This document shows positions 54,763-64,000 of a DNA stretch of 64,000 nt, piece by piece. Both the position numbers and the translations under genes were made by a program. The notes below the pieces were generated by a model. That model was not told the origin of the DNA, did no database searches, and saw only the letters and a list, made by a program, of their open reading frames with translations. Source of the DNA: Saccharomycopsis fibuligera x Saccharomycopsis cf. fibuligera (taxonomy: Eukaryota; Ascomycota; Saccharomycetes; Ascoideales; Saccharomycopsidaceae); assembly GCA_001936135.1 (NCBI GenBank), contig CP012812.1:2046001-2110000 (forward strand), written 5' to 3'. How positions within the stretch are numbered: position 1 is the stretch's first letter; each line of letters opens with the position of its first letter.

Positions 54763-57700
54763 ATGGTGTCTTCATTCATGGGATTGAGGAGATCTGGTTC
54801 CTTGAGCAAAAACTCAAACAACCATAACAATAATAGTCACAACACGTATAATCCAAAACACAATGAGCCAAAATCTAGTCATAGCGATAGTTTATTAAGC
54901 TTGCTTAGCCCCAAATCTGATGATGGATTTCCCTCCAATAGCAATCCTCTCGGAAACTCCAACTCTAATAATACCAACAACAATAACAACAACAGCAGCG
55001 GCAGTAGCACTAATAATAGCGCTTTGCTAAAGAGAAACAACTCAACAAGTACAAACAACTCGTCCTTTTCCGATGATAGCGTTATAATACGTCGTACTAA
55101 CTCATTAAACTCAGATAAAAGTTATGCAAATAGCTACGATGCCATTAGCCCGTCTTTGCAAAATACTCATGACATGTCCGAAGAATACAATAACAACAAC
55201 CATAATCTTTACGTCCATGACATTGAAGAAGATGACAACGATGAAGATCCTTTTGAAAACGAACTTTTATTGCAAGATCCGCCATTATCTCCACCAAAAG
55301 AGCTCCACCCGGGCCGTCTTTATGCCCTTTACGAATTCAGCGGTCCTGATCCTTCCCAATGTGATCTTGAATACGACGATGCAGTAATCTTGCTCAATGA
55401 CGATGATAGCTATTGGTGGTTGATCAAAAAAGTCAAAGATGGCAAGATTGGTTTTGCTCCTGCTGAGTGTTTGGAGACTCCTGGCGAACGACTCGCTAGA
55501 CTAAATTGCTGGAAAAATGAAGAATTGGAGCGTATTGCAAAAGAAGAAAACAAAAAGAAAAGCAAAAGTTTGCTTAGCTTAAGCCGTAAGGCTAGCAAAT
55601 TGACTTCTAGTAGCTCTAATAGCAATAACAATATCAACAGCCATAGCAATAACAGCAGCAATCATGATTTGTTGCACCATCACCGCAGCTTGAGAAAGAA
55701 AAGCAGTTCCAAGAGCGTGGTGTTTTCTGATAATTTGTCATATTCAGATCCAGCATACTTTACGGACTCCGAACCAAGTGATGAAGATTATGAAGAAGAT
55801 AGTGAGCCAGAGGACGACGAAGAAAATATTGCTGATGATGTGGATTATAGTGACGATAATGACACGCTAGATGGTATTAGTACTGGAGACTCCAACAGCA
55901 CCAACAAGATCCAATCAATTGAAGAAGAGGAAACTGACAAGGAAAGTGTTGGTGATGAAGTGGCCACCGAGGTGTACGTCTCAAATCCAGGATCTCCTGA
56001 TATTACTAGCCCCTTGGTGGTGTCAAAAATACGAAAGAAGTCTGTTGATAACTTGAAAAACGCTTCGTTATTCAAGTCTGATACCAACAACAAAAATGGT
56101 GTTGGTAAAAGAGCTCCAACTCCACCGGCTATCAAAACCAACAGCAAAGATCAACCTGCCCTGCTTGATTTTGCCAATGAACCTACTCCAGAAATGTCAA
56201 ACAATAATGAAAGTAACAATGACAACAACAGCAAGCTATCTGTGGAGAACGGATCTTTGGGAAAAAACCTTCAACGTAACAGTATGCTTTCCATTTCTGA
56301 TGATGATGCGTCGCTATACAACAGATCTTCGTCAATATACGACGGAGAAAGTGTAATGTTTAGAAGATCTCAAGATTTGGACACTATGCTTAATTCTACT
56401 CCAATGTCATACCAAATTACTCAAACCCCAACTGCTTTTTCATCGAACTCAAATTCCAACACAAATAATAATAATAATAATAACAACAACTCTGCCATTA
56501 CCACCCCACCAGGCGTATCATCAGCCAGCAATGGCAACATAAATGGCAATAATAATACAGCAGCAGCTGGAAACAATAATAACATTGGCGCTAACGTTAA
56601 TGGTACCAATAACAACAGCAACACCAGCAACAATGGAAACCCATTAGCTGCCCCTCTGTCAGTTTTCACTAAACGTACAAACTCCATGGCCGGTTCCATC
56701 AAAACTGTTTCCTCAACCTATTCCATCGGAGAATATTCACCATCTTCTTCGGAATTCGAGTCAGATAGCAATAGCAACAGTAACAATCAAACCCCAACGA
56801 AATTTACTGCGTTGAATGCTCTACAGCTATCCAGTAGTACCATAAACAATGGCGGTTTGAAAGGTAAAATTAGTAATAGTAGCAGCATCAATCAGCTTGG
56901 TAGTGGCGGACTTGCTGGCGCTGCGGGAATTATCACTAGTAATGGTAATACTACTGGCTTGTTTGGGACGAATGTTCACTCTAACAATAACAGCAGGCGT
57001 GTGATTAGCGATAATGATAATTATAAGTATAACGATAAAGATGCTGGCGAAGGTGACGAATACGTTAGTGATATCACAGATAATGTTGAGTTGGATAGCG
57101 GTTATTCTACTGATAATTATAACAACAGTAGCATTAAAGAGGATGATAATGCTGATCGTCACGCTCAAGGAAAGAATAAAAAATCAAAAACCAATCCAAA
57201 AAAGCATCAAAAGATTGATATCAGTGATGCAGTTGATGACGATATTAACGGTGCTGGTAATGATGTGGGGATTGTCAAAGAGTTGCTGTTTACCAAGAAA
57301 AGATCTCCTCAAAAAATTAGCAACAAGAATGATTCTTCTGGTGTCGCGGTTGATGATGGCGGTGCTAAAAGAACTCTTGGATCGCCAGTTAATTTAGTCC
57401 AAAACAGCAGTGATTCCAATATTGCTTTCGACAACCCAATGGCAGAATCTCACCATCCTCATTATCAAAACGCGGCTCTTGCTGCTATAACTAGTAATGT
57501 CCTGCTTCCTACTAATGAAAGCAAAGATGTTTTCTTTGATACAAATAATGACATTGCTAATGACACGATTAGTGAAATTGATAAACAGCTCAAAGAAATG
57601 ACTACTAGCAGCATCAACAGTGACAACGCCGCCGACACTAACACCGCCGACACCAGCTTTGAAAACGAAAAGGATTCCCATAAAATCAATGAAGAAAAGC

Positions 57701-59361
57701 AGCAGCATGAAGAAAACTCTAAGCATCAGCAATACAGTGTTAGTAATGCCCCAAATCTAACTTCTTTGTTAAGCAACAATAGTGATGATCTTGGTAAAGC
57801 TAGTAATACTGCAAAACCAAAGCTTTTACTTAGTCCTTCCAAATCATTATCCAAATCAAGAAATGAAAACAGATTGGAAAAAGTCAATTTTGATGATGAT
57901 GAATGGGGACTTGATTTTGAAAATGATAATGACAACGATAATGATACGTTAAAACGTACATCTTCGCCAAGCTTAGCTAGCAATGCAACTTCCATTACTG
58001 GTGGGTTAAGTAATAATAACAGTAACAATAATAGCAATAGCAATAGTGTTAATGCTAGTATTGCGTTGAGCGAGCAAAATGTTAGTATGGCTAACGCTAG
58101 CGCTTCTATGGCAACACAGTCTCAAACAGGCCACCCGGCTAGTGGTATTCATCTCAACTCAACAACAACAAGTAATATCAGCTCTTCTCCAAAGAGCTCT
58201 TCTTTCGCTACTAAGGATAATGAAAGCAACGTCAATAATGTGAATGCTGAAGATCATAACCGCGATATTGAACATGAAGATGTAAATGATAGTGATGCTG
58301 ATAATGAGCACATTAATAGCAACATTACCCCAGATTCTACATTCTTTACCAATTCATCGTCCTCATTGGTTCATGATGATACATTCAAAAACTTGACTAA
58401 GAAAGGTCTTGCCTCAGTAGCCGCTACTAGTACTAAAACTACAACCACTGCATTTGATAAACAGAGTAATAACGAAAGAGATCTTCCAGCTTCTTCTTTT
58501 TCCACCACCAGTGCCAGCAACAACGCCAGCAATATCAATGGCAATCACATCAACCATAACCGAAACAATAGCAGTACTTATTTCAACCGTACCAATTCAT
58601 TATCCGATAATAGCGAATCCGTGGAGTCTCATATTACGCCAATAACGTCAACGCTGATTGATTCTGATATTCATAAAAAGACAGCGATTGCTGCTAGCGG
58701 TAGCCAAATCAATAATGTTCATAATGGTAATGATTTTGTATATGGCGTCAATGTCAATACTGTTTCCAACAATAACAACGGCAATGCTGAGTATGCAAAC
58801 TACATCAACCGCTCCGAAAGTGCCGTTAATGCTAATAGCAATAGCAATAATAGCAAGAATATTAGCGCATTTGGTTCTACTTCTGGTAACGTTGAATACG
58901 AAGAAGATTATGATTTGCACCCTGGTATGGAAAGCTTTGTTAGTAATTCAAGTTTTGTGAGCGGTAGCGGGAGTGGAACTACCGCCACTATTGCATCAAC
59001 TGCCACTGCAAACTCAGTAAATGGTCAACAAAGCAGTCGTAACCACCACAGCAACAACGGCAACAGCATCAATAGTACCAATAATCCTGCTTCTACTGAT
59101 ATAAACATCAACAATGCTACAAGAGGTCTCATCTCTACAACAACAACATCAATGACGACAACAACTACAAACAATACTTTATTAGATCCAAAACATAGCA
59201 ACAATTCAAATGCAATGTTTGGTCTTTTAGAAAATCAAAGCTTCAGTAGCTTATTGGAAGGTTATCATCCGGAAGTCAATGATTTGTTTGGACTGGTTTT
59301 TAATAAAGCGGATTCTATTGAGGCGCAATTGGATGACTTGAAAAAATTGTTGATTGGCTAA
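54763..59361 (+). CDS. BUD14: SH3-domain protein phosphatase-1 regulator (cell polarity)
   Basis: 1532 residues. An SH3 domain lies at ~185-238 (GRLYALYEFSG, DDSYWWLIKK, GKIGFAPAECLE), followed by the family-typical ETPGERLARLNCWKNEE segment. A PP1-docking KVNF motif sits at 1040-1043 (EKVNFDDDEWGL), and the C-terminus ends NDLFGLVFNKADSIEAQLDDLKKLLIG. Yeast Bud14 binds the phosphatase Glc7 through such a motif and acts at polarised growth sites, inhibiting the formin Bnr1. Identity rests on this SH3 plus KVxF layout. Compared with the ~700-residue S. cerevisiae protein it is twice as long because of Asn/Ser-rich expansions (e.g. TNNNNNNSS, NTNNNNNNNN). The ATG at 54763 lies in a good context (ACCATGG). 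Confidence 0.9.
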   Translation: MVSSFMGLRRSGSLSKNSNNHNNNSHNTYNPKHNEPKSSHSDSLLSLLSPKSDDGFPSNSNPLGNSNSNNTNNNNNNSSGSSTNNSALLKRNNSTSTNNSSFSDDSVIIRRTNSLNSDKSYANSYDAISPSLQNTHDMSEEYNNNNHNLYVHDIEEDDNDEDPFENELLLQDPPLSPPKELHPGRLYALYEFSGPDPSQCDLEYDDAVILLNDDDSYWWLIKKVKDGKIGFAPAECLETPGERLARLNCWKNEELERIAKEENKKKSKSLLSLSRKASKLTSSSSNSNNNINSHSNNSSNHDLLHHHRSLRKKSSSKSVVFSDNLSYSDPAYFTDSEPSDEDYEEDSEPEDDEENIADDVDYSDDNDTLDGISTGDSNSTNKIQSIEEEETDKESVGDEVATEVYVSNPGSPDITSPLVVSKIRKKSVDNLKNASLFKSDTNNKNGVGKRAPTPPAIKTNSKDQPALLDFANEPTPEMSNNNESNNDNNSKLSVENGSLGKNLQRNSMLSISDDDASLYNRSSSIYDGESVMFRRSQDLDTMLNSTPMSYQITQTPTAFSSNSNSNTNNNNNNNNNSAITTPPGVSSASNGNINGNNNTAAAGNNNNIGANVNGTNNNSNTSNNGNPLAAPLSVFTKRTNSMAGSIKTVSSTYSIGEYSPSSSEFESDSNSNSNNQTPTKFTALNALQLSSSTINNGGLKGKISNSSSINQLGSGGLAGAAGIITSNGNTTGLFGTNVHSNNNSRRVISDNDNYKYNDKDAGEGDEYVSDITDNVELDSGYSTDNYNNSSIKEDDNADRHAQGKNKKSKTNPKKHQKIDISDAVDDDINGAGNDVGIVKELLFTKKRSPQKISNKNDSSGVAVDDGGAKRTLGSPVNLVQNSSDSNIAFDNPMAESHHPHYQNAALAAITSNVLLPTNESKDVFFDTNNDIANDTISEIDKQLKEMTTSSINSDNAADTNTADTSFENEKDSHKINEEKQQHEENSKHQQYSVSNAPNLTSLLSNNSDDLGKASNTAKPKLLLSPSKSLSKSRNENRLEKVNFDDDEWGLDFENDNDNDNDTLKRTSSPSLASNATSITGGLSNNNSNNNSNSNSVNASIALSEQNVSMANASASMATQSQTGHPASGIHLNSTTTSNISSSPKSSSFATKDNESNVNNVNAEDHNRDIEHEDVNDSDADNEHINSNITPDSTFFTNSSSSLVHDDTFKNLTKKGLASVAATSTKTTTTAFDKQSNNERDLPASSFSTTSASNNASNINGNHINHNRNNSSTYFNRTNSLSDNSESVESHITPITSTLIDSDIHKKTAIAASGSQINNVHNGNDFVYGVNVNTVSNNNNGNAEYANYINRSESAVNANSNSNNSKNISAFGSTSGNVEYEEDYDLHPGMESFVSNSSFVSGSGSGTTATIASTATANSVNGQQSSRNHHSNNGNSINSTNNPASTDININNATRGLISTTTTSMTTTTTNNTLLDPKHSNNSNAMFGLLENQSFSSLLEGYHPEVNDLFGLVFNKADSIEAQLDDLKKLLIG

Positions 59362-60816
59362 AAGAATTTGGCTTTTAGTCTTACGGTTTCTCGTTCATGT
59401 GATACTGTGCTGGTCATTATTCATTTTGGTCGGCTGAGAGATTCTTTTGTTATGGGTTCTACACTAGAAACTTTGCGTTACTGTGCGCCTAGGAGTTTTG
59501 CTTGTTTTTGGGCACTGTTTATTTTTATATCTGACAATAATTATTGTTGAAATTTTTTTGGTGCTTTTAAGTGTGTCTAGTCATGACTTTTCAGGGTACA
59601 TGGTTTATTGTTGACTGTTGATTGTTGAGTTCTTGTTTTTTTGATTGTTAATAACTTTCGATGCTCATGCTCAATTTTCTGCCCCAGGCCACTTTTAAAT
59701 TATGTTTTTTATATTGTTCATTTGTATTTCAGCTTTTTGTTTGTCTTTTTGTTGCTTGATTTTTTCACTGGAAAGGTGTTCAATTTAAGTTTTTGTGTTT
59801 TAAATCGGAAGGTAACTTTTATTTCTATTATTATCCACTTTTTTGTTTCTTTTCTCCATTTGTCCTTACGCCCTCGTTTGGTTGCACCACTGATAGTTGC
59901 TCCTTTCTTTTGCAGAATTTTCTTTTTTTTTTTTTTTTACTTATCATTATTCATTTTGGTGACCGTTTTCCCCCAGGCTGCTCTATTTTTGATTTCTGTT
60001 TTTCTATTCATCATCTAGCTTTTAGACTTTTTCTTTTTATCCTTTTTATTGTTTTATTTTTGTTTTACATTTGTTTATTGCTGAATTTTATTATGTGATG
60101 TTTAGTTATGTGATGTTTAGTTATGTCCTGTTTCGTCTTCCAGCATTTCATTTTCTCGTCCTCGATTTTAAGTTTTTTCCTAATTTATTTTTAGAAAAAT
60201 CATGTTTTTATTCATTAGTTGATTACTTGTTTATTTTGCTGTTTTTCTACATTACTTTTTTTCTTTTTTTTTTTTTTTCAACTTTTATAATAATTTACAT
60301 ATACGTTTCTCTGCAATCCGTGTTTTTCTTAAGTTATTACACTCAGCACTCTTGGGCCATCTGTCCGATAACACTTATCTCCTTGTGCCTTTTAAAAGTG
60401 TGCCTAAAAAGCTGAGTGTCCACATAGGAGCTTCTGGGATACCGGCCATGTTGGGGACACCCGGATTATTTTTCAAGATTATGCATTATCGTGATCCGCG
60501 TATCTGGAAATTTCCTCACATGATCCTGCAGCTGCAATCATAACAAATCGATCCGTCCTACGTCAAGGAAAAATGACAAATATCTTGTGCTGTTTATTCC
60601 TGGCTAGCTGACTGATAAACACAATACTGATATCAACATCAGCTCGGTCAGCAATTGATAATCAAAAACCTGTATCTGCTGTGTGTTTGAAATAACTCAA
60701 TATTTGACTTTTGAGCGAAAACATTAGTATTGATTGACACTGTCCCATCTTTAACAGTTAACCGCCAGTATTATTATTGTCGACTTTATCATCAGTGGTA
60801 TCACAAATTCATCATA
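59362..60816. other. 1.45 kb spacer BUD14 3' region / Mpv17-family promoter
   Basis: From ~59540 to ~60340 the forward strand is strongly T-rich and its open frames are low-complexity Phe/Leu translations, not genes. A 15-base tandem repeat lies at 60091-60135. From ~60350 composition becomes balanced, as expected of a promoter. Confidence 0.55.
60091..60135. repeat. 15-base tandem repeat
   Basis: TTATGTGATGTTTAG twice exactly (60091-60105, 60106-60120), followed by a degenerate third copy. Confidence 0.95.
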
Positions 60817-61677
60817 ATGTCCCTGATCAATAAAAAATATCTACATTACCTCTCCACCCACCCACTCCTTACCAAATCCATCACCGCGGCAATATTAGCA
60901 TCCCTTAATGAACTAATTGCTTCCATAATTGCTCAAGAATTCAAACTCACTACACTCAATCTACCAATTCCATTCTCATCATTCACAGCGTCCGCGTCAT
61001 CGCAACGTCGTCGAGAGCTTGTGGTCAAGTTTCTCAACCCTTACAATTTTAAGATCCCACTTTTGGCAACTTTCGCATTTTTGGTACAAGCTCCATTTGC
61101 CCATTATGCGTATAAATTCTTGAATCAAATCAAGTATTTCCAGAAGCAACCGCTTAGTCTTGTGCGTAAATTTTTACAAATTGTCGTATCTTTGACTACA
61201 ATTACTCCGGTGGTTTGTACCCTTAACGTGGCATATTTGGGGTTGATTAATAACCAGGAGTTGGTCAGTACTGTTGCTGATGGGATTACCAAATTTGAAA
61301 ATTTCAAAGAATTATCTCATGGGTTGCTTGGGTTGTTTATTCCATCATCATCAAAAGTCGTTTCTTCAGAGGCTAAGGCAAAATTCAAGCAAGGAATCAT
61401 TGACAAATTGCAATTTGTATGGGGCATTATTAAGACATCATTAGATAAAAATTTAGTCAACTTTTTGAAATCATCATGGGTATCAAGTCCTTTGATTATG
61501 CTCTTTGCTCAAACCTATTTGGATCCAAATAGTTGGGTTGTGTTTTTCAACTTTGCTTATTTTGTATTAGGCACTTTCCAAAACACTTTGATGAAGTTGA
61601 AGTTGAAACAGTTAAAGCGTAAACAAAAGTTGGAAAAAGAGGCTAGAGAAGAGAGTGAGAAGGAAAAGCAAAGCTAG
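60817..61677 (+). CDS. Mpv17/PMP22-family integral membrane protein
   Basis: 286 residues from the first ATG (60817, context ATAATGTCC). Family features: an opening YLHYLSTHPLLTKSITAAIL, a second helix with APFAHYAYKFLNQ, and a C-terminal block with FLKSSWVSSPLIMLFAQTYLDPNSWVVFFNFAYFVLGTFQNT, matching fungal Mpv17/PMP22 proteins of the Woronin-sorting (WSC)/PXMP2 type. It ends in a charged Lys/Glu-rich tail. Such proteins sit in peroxisomal or inner mitochondrial membranes and may form small channels; function here is unknown. Codon 3 is CTG (likely Ser). The open frame reaches back to a TTG at 60730 but has no ATG there. Confidence 0.85.
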   Translation: MSLINKKYLHYLSTHPLLTKSITAAILASLNELIASIIAQEFKLTTLNLPIPFSSFTASASSQRRRELVVKFLNPYNFKIPLLATFAFLVQAPFAHYAYKFLNQIKYFQKQPLSLVRKFLQIVVSLTTITPVVCTLNVAYLGLINNQELVSTVADGITKFENFKELSHGLLGLFIPSSSKVVSSEAKAKFKQGIIDKLQFVWGIIKTSLDKNLVNFLKSSWVSSPLIMLFAQTYLDPNSWVVFFNFAYFVLGTFQNTLMKLKLKQLKRKQKLEKEAREESEKEKQS

Positions 61678-62239
61678 GTGAGTGGCTGAGCTAATTGATT
61701 GGTATTCTGTTTTGAATCCGGTTGTTTCTTTTATGTTGTAATTTATTCTATATTGTGTCTTGTTGTTGTGTTGATTTATTTTAAATTCTTGATGATTGCT
61801 TTATCTGTTTCTCTTGTTTAGAAAATCTTATTTATCTTTTCTTTAACCTTTGCTTTCTTCATATATGCCCTTACTTTTATATTCTATAGCAAGTTACAAT
61901 TATCTATTCTGCTTTACAGTAATTATCAACTTTTATTTATGGCGTCTTTGGGCTTGTAAAGTAGTAAATGATTAATTATCAAATACTCAGCACTCAAAAA
62001 TTTAAATATTAAACAATCTCATTCCTTGTTTGGGCCTGAGCCTCACATCTTATCGTTAATTAAGCATGCTCCCACCGCGCGTACCAGTTCATCTTTGTTC
62101 TCTCCGAAAAACCAAATGCATGCTGTCTATGTTAAAGGAAAATTGCAGCCATACTTAAACAAGCGCCCAACACGAATTATCCTCTTCTTGCAAACTTGAA
62201 TCAAGAATATCTCTTCCGCATTGTCAACGCTACTTCACG
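61678..62239. other. Spacer before IME4
   Basis: 562 bases; AT-rich 3' sequence and then a promoter-like region with no obvious TATA box close to the IME4 ATG. No gene recognised. Confidence 0.5.
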
Positions 62240-64000
62240 ATGCCCGTATTTGTTGGGGCTGACCGAGGATTATCTTCGATACTCAATGACACAATCATTA
62301 GCACTACTGCCAACACTACATTACCTATGTTAGCTTCAATGTCGATGTCACCAACACTTTCTGCATTGTCCACATTGGCCGAGTTTTTACTAGGAAATGC
62401 TAAAATCATTTTGTCAAAACCAGTTAACGGCAACTTGCAGCTTGCCAGATTTCTATTCATAACTTGGTACGAGAACAAAAAAGCACAGTACCACAGCAAT
62501 AATCAAAAAAAATCAAAGAATAGATCTAAAAACAGAAACAAAAAAGCATTAGTGGCAGCCCCAGCTCCAAAATCAGCAATTGATTCAATCACAGATGTTT
62601 GTTCATGGGAGGCCTTTTTAAAATGTTTGATTGAGCTTAAAGGTGTTGCAAAGTACTCTTTTTCGTTGAAAGGTAGTGGCATATATGGATTGAATGATAA
62701 TGATATTAAGCGCTTGCAGAACCTATTAGAAATTCACACTACTAATAGAACAGTTGTTTATGAGAGTCCTGAAGGGGTTAAAGGTAGTAGTCAAGGTTTC
62801 CATGTTGCTGAATGGTCTGATTTAGAATTCGAGTTTCTTGATGAGTTTGAATTGCGAATCTTGTTAAACAAGCTTAGTGCTAACTCTAAAGGCCCTCCAA
62901 AAGGCAATATGCCTAACAACGACGAGAAACGTTCAAGCACTTCTGGGGATTCTGCTGCTAATGACGACGTTGACAGTAATGATTTTGAAAAGTTGATGGA
63001 TATTCTTGATGTCAAGCCAACGAGTAATACTCGAAACGTTAGTAAGCGCTACGCCAGTAACAATCAAAACTTTCAAATGAATGAACACTTCAATCATGCT
63101 AATTATGAACCACACTATGAGCTAATCTATGACTTGTTGAGTGTTTCTACTGCTAGACAAATTCTCGCTGCCGAAAAGCATGCCCTTACTACTCCTAAAA
63201 AGCCATTTTTGAATATTTGCAACAACCATAACCATTGCTATCAAGTCGGCGCTATTGCCCAATTTGCCAGTCCGTCTTCTGGTGGTGGCGATGAAAGAAG
63301 CTTCAATAATAATGGTAATGACAGACGAGGCGCTAGTGGTAATAGCAGCAGCAATAGTTTGAATCTGTTCAATAATATTGAGATAAAAATAGACAAAAAA
63401 CTGTTTGCCAAATTGCCTTCGGATGTCAAAGCTTGTTTGAATGCCAAGATCCATTTCATTCCAATAATAAAATCATCAATTTCAAAGCAAAAAGCAGCAG
63501 CATCAGGGCCGGGAGCTGGGCCCATGGGCGTTGATGACAAAACTTTCTTCAATCAGTACTCGTCTTCTGTGCATCACCACTCATCGCAAACTTTGATCGC
63601 CAATGCCCAAGGCTCAACTCAAACTGACTTGCTGCTTGGTGACTGCTCCTACTTGGATACTTGCTATAAGCTCAATTCTTGCAGATATGTCCATTATTAC
63701 AAGTTATTGCCAGTGGAAGAATTAAATCGAGAAATAGTAAGATGTGAACAGTTCAATAATACTATTTCTGATTCGGAAAGAGTCTCTGATTTTTGCTGGA
63801 ATGAATCTTTTGGATCTTATATGCAAAGTCAACTTCCTGCACAATGGATTAATTGTGATGTGAACAAGTTTGATTTTGATGTCTTGGGAAAATTTTCAGC
63901 TATTGTTGCTGACCGTACGTATATGATACAAACTACCTGACGCAGCTCTATTTGTATGTTTTGATAATACTAACCATAACTTTCTAGCTGCTTGGAACAT
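62240..64000 (+). CDS. IME4: mRNA N6-adenosine methyltransferase IME4/METTL3, 5' part (exon 1 62240-63914, exon 2 from 63988, runs off the window)
   Basis: Exon 1 encodes 558 residues and the first base of codon 559. Landmarks: a Cys/His segment GDCSYLDTCYKLNSCRYVHY, closely matching METTL3, then AQWINCDVNKFDFDVLGKFSAIVAD leading into the catalytic motif. Without splicing the frame would end seven residues later in a meaningless tail. Removing a 73-nt intron joins C to CTGCTTGGAAC to give Asp558-Pro-Ala-Trp-Asn, where the family has Asp-Pro-Pro-Trp. In yeast Ime4 makes m6A during meiotic entry, with Mum2 and Slz1. The N-terminal ~300 residues include a low-complexity insert (NNNGNDRRGASGNSSSNS). 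The remaining catalytic domain lies beyond the window. Confidence 0.9.
63915..63987 (+). other. 73-nt intron of IME4 splitting the catalytic motif
   Basis: Donor GTACGTAT at 63915, perfect TACTAAC branch box at 63968-63974, acceptor TTTCTAG ending at 63987. The intron falls between the first and second base of the Pro codon of DPxW. Confidence 0.92.

Noticed and set aside
59641-60415. Overlapping 100-125-codon forward frames downstream of BUD14
   Set aside because: Phe/Leu/Ile-rich translations of T-rich 3' sequence in more than one frame.

Overview
The window is about 64 kb of nuclear DNA from a budding yeast of the CUG-Ser clade (the Candida/Lodderomyces group). The gene content is typical of that clade, and the introns are short-branch yeast introns with a TACTAAC-like box close to the acceptor. 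The CTG codon is nearly absent. In the 562-residue transporter gene at 2310 all four in-frame CTGs fall in the hydrophilic N-terminus and none in the membrane helices. I saw none in the OPT transporter, the UDP-GlcNAc transporter or the peroxiredoxin. That is what is expected if CTG encodes serine. Abundant AAT and CAG microsatellites and long poly-A/T tracts suggest the Lodderomyces elongisporus / C. parapsilosis side of the clade, but the species is not resolved by reading alone.

Layout, left to right. 1-6.2 kb holds three forward membrane-protein genes: an OPT oligopeptide transporter (5' truncated by the window edge), a DMT/EamA transporter and the PQ-loop protein ANY1. 6.2-10.6 kb is an unusually long gap between convergent genes with no convincing gene. 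It is followed by a reverse ECL1-family gene and 2.5 kb of divergent spacer. 13.8-18 kb holds a secreted GH76 mannanase-like protein, the UDP-GlcNAc transporter YEA4 and MZM1, which has a 709-nt intron. 19.8-26.1 kb (reverse) holds a C2H2 zinc-finger protein and a kinesin-5 (KIP1) whose start lies behind a short 5' intron. KIP1 shares a divergent promoter with mitochondrial 1-Cys peroxiredoxin PRX1, and a small GPI-tail-like protein lies convergent to PRX1.

28-49 kb is a gene-poor reverse-strand block with wide spacers: a Zn2Cys6 regulator, a 1678-residue coiled-coil protein of unknown function and the nutrient receptor GPR1. 50.9-64 kb (forward) holds a flavocytochrome-b2-like dehydrogenase, the SH3/PP1-binding protein BUD14, an Mpv17/PMP22-family protein and IME4. 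IME4 is cut by the window end just after an intron that splits its catalytic motif.

The genes do not form an operon or cluster. There is a loose theme of nutrient sensing and cell surface: GPR1, OPT, YEA4 and the GH76 protein, plus several regulators with long upstream regions. No tRNA, transposon or rDNA was recognised. The most interesting points are the IME4 intron inside a DPAW (not DPPW) motif, the 4.4 kb convergent gene desert, a GPI-like protein without a signal peptide, a b2-type dehydrogenase with an altered active-site loop and no presequence, and a nested inverted/direct repeat at 37.8 kb.
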